Translations under genes and position numbers: made by a program | From: Syntrophomonadaceae bacterium | Lineage (GTDB): Bacteria; Bacillota; Dethiobacteria; DTU022 | NCBI GenBank assembly: GCA_007136055.1 | Contig: SLHT01000118.1 | Coordinates: 1 to 18,556 of the forward strand | Reading direction: 5' to 3' | Length of the DNA: 18,556 nucleotides | Notes under the pieces: generated by a model | What the model was told of the DNA's origin: nothing | Databases searched by the model: none | The model's input: the letters and a program-made list of their open reading frames with translations, nothing else | Shown: piece after piece, positions 15,520 to 18,556 of the stretch | Numbering within the stretch: position 1 is the first letter of the stretch | Layout: each line of letters opens with the position of its first letter

Positions 15520-15528
15520 ATTATAGCA
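15520..15528 (-). promoter_or_regulatory. Extended -10 promoter of mgtE
   Basis: TGCTATAAT on the minus strand is a perfect extended -10 element. The -35 position at 17 bp falls in the T-run that ends the 6S RNA, so this promoter would rely on the extended -10. Predicted transcription start is near 15513. Confidence 0.65.
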
Positions 15529-15542
15529 TGCGTATAAACAAT

Positions 15543-15725
15543 AAAAAACCCCGCTGTGCCGTGGGCCGTTGTTTTGAACTGTTCCCCCGAAAGGTGGGTA
15601 CCCTCTCAGCTGTTTTGCAGGTCCTCTTTTCAAAGGCTGCTGCTCCGCAACTGAAGCCCGGGTTCCCATTGTAAAAGTGTTAGCTCAAAACTTATCGGTT
15701 GTCACGAACACCGCAGGGCGATATT
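15543..15725 (-). ncRNA. ssrS: 6S RNA
   Basis: 6S RNA mimics an open promoter and binds the sigma-A RNA polymerase holoenzyme. The sequence folds as the family's long rod. The closing stem pairs CCCTGCGGTGTTCGTG near the 5' end with CACGGCACAGCGGGG at the 3' end, with one mismatch and one bulge. Next, GTTTTGAGCT pairs with AGTTCAAAAC over 10 bp beside the central bubble, and TGGGAACCC pairs with GGGTACCCA on the apical side. A T6 run (15548-15543) directly follows the closing stem, so that stem doubles as terminator. It lies just downstream of aspS, as 6S-1 (bsrA) does in B. subtilis. The exact 5' end is unknown; a promoter points to about 15745. Confidence 0.85.
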
Positions 15726-15751
15726 CTTTTTAAACTTCTATTTGCAAGAAA

Positions 15752-15780
15752 ATAATAGCACAAAAACCCCTATGGCGCAA
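15752..15780 (-). promoter_or_regulatory. Candidate promoter of 6S RNA
   Basis: TTGCGC (15780-15775) and TATTAT (15757-15752) are 17 bp apart, and TG lies one base before the -10 to give an extended -10 (TGCTATTAT). Transcription would start near 15745, leaving about 25 bases before the closing stem, possibly processed away. Co-transcription from aspS is also possible because no clear terminator separates them. Confidence 0.5.
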
Positions 15781-15806
15781 GATGGGCTCGCTTTCGGTTC
15801 ACGCTT

Positions 15807-18556
15807 TTAATGATCCTCTTCCTGCTTCTGGAGCTCTATCTTGAGTTCATCAAGCTGTTTGTCGGCAACTTTAGCGGGAGCACCGGTCATCAGGCAGCTG
15901 GCCGCAGCTGTCTTTGGAAAGGGAATAACCTGTCTGATTGATTCGTCCCCAGACAACAGGGCAACCAGGCGGTCCAGACCAAGAGCAATACCCCCGTGCG
16001 GCGGAGCGCCGAAGGTAAGCGCTTCGAGCAAAAACCCGAATTTCTCTTTACTTTCCTCTTCCGATAGACCGAGCAATTTAAAAATCAAGGCCTGCGTTTC
16101 GCTGTCGTGAATACGGGTGCTCCCCCCACCAATTTCCACTCCATCAAGAACAAGATCATAAGCCTGGGCCCGCACAGCAAGGGGATCGCTTTCTAAAAGC
16201 GGCATATCTTCAACCCTGGGAGCGGTAAAAGGGTGGTGATCGGAATCAAAGCGCTTTTCTTCATCGTCATAGTGGAAAAGGGGGAAATCGATCACCCAGA
16301 GAAAATGTGGTTCAACTGCCATGTCTTCAGGAGCCAGATGGCGGCGAAGATAGCCGAGCACATTACAGGTTATATCCCACTTATCAGCAACAAAGAGTAG
16401 AACGTCGCCCGCCCCGGCTTCCATCCTGTTGTTTATATTTCCGATCAGCTCTTCGTCAAAGAATTTACTGATCGGTGAACGCCAGCCGCTTTCCTCAACA
16501 TAAGCCCAGGCTAACCCCCTGGCCCCAAGTTGACGGGTCAGCAGGGTCAGGTCATCTAAATCTTTGCGGCTCATCTTTTGGCCTCCCTTGACACACAGGC
16601 CCTTAACCGAACCCTTGTTTTCCAGGGCTGAAGTAAAAACTTTGAACTGGCTTTTTGCAGCCAGATCATCCAAATCGACCAGTTCCATGGCAAAGCGAGT
16701 GTCGGGTTTATCCGAACCAAAGCGATTCATCGCCTCTTTATAGGGCATACGCAGGAAAGGCCTTTTTATTTCAACCCCGTGAATCTCCTTCCAGAGCAGG
16801 GCAACCAGACCTTCAACAAGAGCTAAAAGATTTTCCAAACCGAAAAAAGATGTCTCGATATCGACCTGGGTAAATTCGGGTTGGCGATCAGCCCGCAGGT
16901 CTTCATCGCGGAAACAGCGCACTACCTGGAAGTAACGCTCTATACCGCTGACCATCAGCAGCTGTTTAAAAAGCTGCGGCGATTGGGGCAGGGCATAAAA
17001 CTCGCCGGGATGCGGGCGGCTTGGCACCAGGAAATCCCTTGCTCCCTCGGGCGTGCTGCGCGTAAGCATGGGAGTTTCAACTTCAAGAAAATCATAGCGG
17101 TCCATGTAGTCACGAACCAGTTTTACTGCTCTGTGGCGCAGCTGCAGGCGGTTGTACATTTCAGGACGCCTTAAATCAAGGTATCGGTAACGCAGCCGCA
17201 AGTTTTCATCAACGTAAATATCATCTTCAATATAGAAAGGCGGGGTTTTGGAGGTGTTTAAAAGTTCCATTGAATCAACCCGCATTTCAATCTCGCCCGT
17301 GGGCAGGGCAGGGTTGACATTCTCTCCTGACCTCCTGACCACTTCGCCTTCAGCTGCGACGACATACTCACTGCGCAGGTTTTCGGCCTGACTGAAGAGC
17401 TCGGCACCCAACTGCTGGTCGAAAACCAGTTGCATCACACCACTGCGATCCCGTAAATCAATAAAGATCAAACCACCGTGGTCACGGCGTCTGCCGACCC
17501 AACCGGCCAGCCTGATTCTGCTGTTGACATGTTTTTCATTAAGGGAACCACAGTAGTGGGTTTTTTTATCGGGTGCTCCCGCAGGGGGCAGGACAACTTC
17601 CGCAGTATTAGACGCAGTTGCTGCTTCCTTTTCTGGAGCATGATCCTGTAACAACAATCCGAACAAGGTTTCGCGAGGCAGTTCCTGCTGTTCTCCACTT
17701 TCCATATTACGCAGGGCTACCACCCCACGGCCAATTTCATCTTCACCGATGATTGAAACATATTTATAACCCTGCCGCCCGGCATATTTCATCTGCGCTT
17801 TCAAGCTGCGCTCCATGATCTCTGTTTCAGCGGCAATACCACGTTTCCGCAAATCGGAGGCAAGGAGCAAAGACTCTCCTGCAAGGTTATCTCCTGCGGA
17901 AGCAATATAGACAGCTGCTGCAGCCTTGAACAGATGCCTGCTCCAGTCCATGGCTAAAAGAATTCTTTCGACACCAAATGCAACTCCGACACCGGGAGTA
18001 TGAGGACCTCCACAATGCTCTACCAGGTGATCGTAGCGTCCGCCACCGCAAAGCGAAGCCTGGGCGCCTGAAGCGCCGGCAGTTACTTCAAATGCAGTAC
18101 GGGTATAATAATCAAGGCCGCGGACAAGTCGGCTATTCAGACTATATGGAATTTCAAGTTTGTTTAATAGTTCTTTGACAGCGGCAAAGTGTTTATCGCA
18201 ATCAGGGCAGAGATGATCACTCATACGCGGCGCTGCTTCAATTGTAGACTGGCAGCTTGTCGTTTTACAGTCAAGAACACGCATCGGGTTGTTCTTGTAA
18301 CGTTTAAAACAGTCTCCACAAAGGTTTCCTTCTACATTTTCGAGATAAGGAACCAGGGCATCGCGAAAATGCGGACGGCAAACCGGACAACCGACACTGT
18401 TTAGTTCAATAGAGAGGTTTTCAATTTGCAGCGACCGAAAAAAGTTATAACAAAAAGCAATTATTTCTGTATCTGCAGCGGCGCCGGCCGCTCCGAATAT
18501 TTCCAGTCCGAACTGGTTAAACTGACGATAGCGGCCTGCCTGGGGGCGATCGTAAC
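15807..18556 (-). CDS. HisRS-AspRS fusion protein (5'-partial)
   Basis: Single frame, open to the window edge (915 codons plus stop), that joins two class II aminoacyl-tRNA synthetases. The HisRS part (18554 to about 17646) begins inside motif 2 (RPQAGRYRQF). It has an insertion domain with CPVC, CGDC and CPDC pairs, the histidine signature LVRGLDYYTR, motif 3 (GVGVAFGVER) and a complete anticodon-binding domain ending near ETLFGLLLQ. An Ala/Pro/Glu-rich linker follows (about 17645-17562). AspRS then runs from THYCGSLNEKH (17561) to the TAA, about 584 residues, full family length. It has the OB-fold anticodon domain, motif 1 (FLEVETPMLT), motif 2 (FRDEDLRADRQPEFTQ), the GAD insertion and motif 3 (GGIALGLDRLVALL). 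No stop codon, and no start with a ribosome-binding site, lies between the halves. hisS and aspS are often adjacent separate genes, so the fusion is unusual. An A7 run at the linker end (17567-17561) leaves room for a sequencing indel. About 120 HisRS residues should lie outside the window. Confidence 0.9.
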   Translation of the reverse strand, partial: YDRPQAGRYRQFNQFGLEIFGAAGAAADTEIIAFCYNFFRSLQIENLSIELNSVGCPVCRPHFRDALVPYLENVEGNLCGDCFKRYKNNPMRVLDCKTTSCQSTIEAAPRMSDHLCPDCDKHFAAVKELLNKLEIPYSLNSRLVRGLDYYTRTAFEVTAGASGAQASLCGGGRYDHLVEHCGGPHTPGVGVAFGVERILLAMDWSRHLFKAAAAVYIASAGDNLAGESLLLASDLRKRGIAAETEIMERSLKAQMKYAGRQGYKYVSIIGEDEIGRGVVALRNMESGEQQELPRETLFGLLLQDHAPEKEAATASNTAEVVLPPAGAPDKKTHYCGSLNEKHVNSRIRLAGWVGRRRDHGGLIFIDLRDRSGVMQLVFDQQLGAELFSQAENLRSEYVVAAEGEVVRRSGENVNPALPTGEIEMRVDSMELLNTSKTPPFYIEDDIYVDENLRLRYRYLDLRRPEMYNRLQLRHRAVKLVRDYMDRYDFLEVETPMLTRSTPEGARDFLVPSRPHPGEFYALPQSPQLFKQLLMVSGIERYFQVVRCFRDEDLRADRQPEFTQVDIETSFFGLENLLALVEGLVALLWKEIHGVEIKRPFLRMPYKEAMNRFGSDKPDTRFAMELVDLDDLAAKSQFKVFTSALENKGSVKGLCVKGGQKMSRKDLDDLTLLTRQLGARGLAWAYVEESGWRSPISKFFDEELIGNINNRMEAGAGDVLLFVADKWDITCNVLGYLRRHLAPEDMAVEPHFLWVIDFPLFHYDDEEKRFDSDHHPFTAPRVEDMPLLESDPLAVRAQAYDLVLDGVEIGGGSTRIHDSETQALIFKLLGLSEEESKEKFGFLLEALTFGAPPHGGIALGLDRLVALLSGDESIRQVIPFPKTAAASCLMTGAPAKVADKQLDELKIELQKQEEDH

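Noticed and set aside
15765..15806. Intrinsic terminator between the AspRS stop and 6S RNA
   Set aside because: A TTTTT run follows GGGG, but the only upstream partner is a 3-4 bp CCC pairing with a long loop, too weak to call.
15466..15806. Magnesium riboswitch (M-box) upstream of mgtE
   Set aside because: The gap is taken up by 6S RNA, and the mgtE promoter lies only about 50 bases before the preferred start.
17468..17698. Separate small gene across the HisRS-AspRS linker in another frame
   Set aside because: It is an out-of-frame shadow over two conserved coding regions and resembles no known protein.
1..18556. Mobile elements, CRISPR arrays, phage or defence genes
   Set aside because: No transposase, integrase, spaced repeat array or terminal inverted repeat was seen. 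The window is compact housekeeping DNA.

Overview
The window looks like chromosomal core DNA of a spore-forming, Gram-positive Clostridia-type bacterium (Bacillota). The reasons are the division and cell-wall (dcw) gene order, the DivIB-type ftsQ, the hisS-aspS-6S RNA neighbourhood, and a sequence upstream of ftsA that fits the sporulation sigma-H consensus. GC content looks intermediate by eye. I cannot name a genus. Every supported gene is on the minus strand, so transcription runs from high to low coordinates.

Right end (18556 to 15807): one uninterrupted reading frame holds the C-terminal three quarters of histidyl-tRNA synthetase, a linker of about 28 residues, and a complete bacterial-type aspartyl-tRNA synthetase. 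No stop codon or credible internal start separates them, so this reads as a HisRS-AspRS fusion whose N-terminus lies outside the window. Downstream is a 6S RNA gene (about 15543-15725), then mgtE (magnesium channel/transporter) with its own extended -10 promoter, and a strong intrinsic terminator at 13955-13989.

Centre and left (13900 to 150): the dcw cluster begins with three 10-bp MraZ boxes and runs mraZ, rsmH, ftsL, a class B penicillin-binding protein, murF, mraY, murD, ftsW, murG, murB, ftsQ/divIB, ftsA, ftsZ. Most junctions overlap or nearly abut (ATGA, TAATG, TAGTG), which suggests translational coupling. An 80-bp gap between ftsQ and ftsA holds the sigma-H-like promoter and an overlapping sigma-A-like promoter, so ftsAZ can probably be transcribed separately. 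A hairpin lies beyond ftsZ at the window edge.

Together the cluster supplies transcriptional control (MraZ), 16S rRNA methylation (RsmH), lipid II synthesis (MurB, MurD, MurF, MraY, MurG), septal polymerisation and cross-linking (FtsW, PBP) and the divisome (FtsL, FtsQ, FtsA, FtsZ). murE and murC, which usually sit in such clusters, are absent here. The main points of interest are the synthetase fusion, the missing murE/murC, an extra MraZ box at the mraZ-rsmH junction, the sigma-H-like promoter and an atypical FtsZ tail. I found no mobile element, CRISPR array, phage gene or tRNA.
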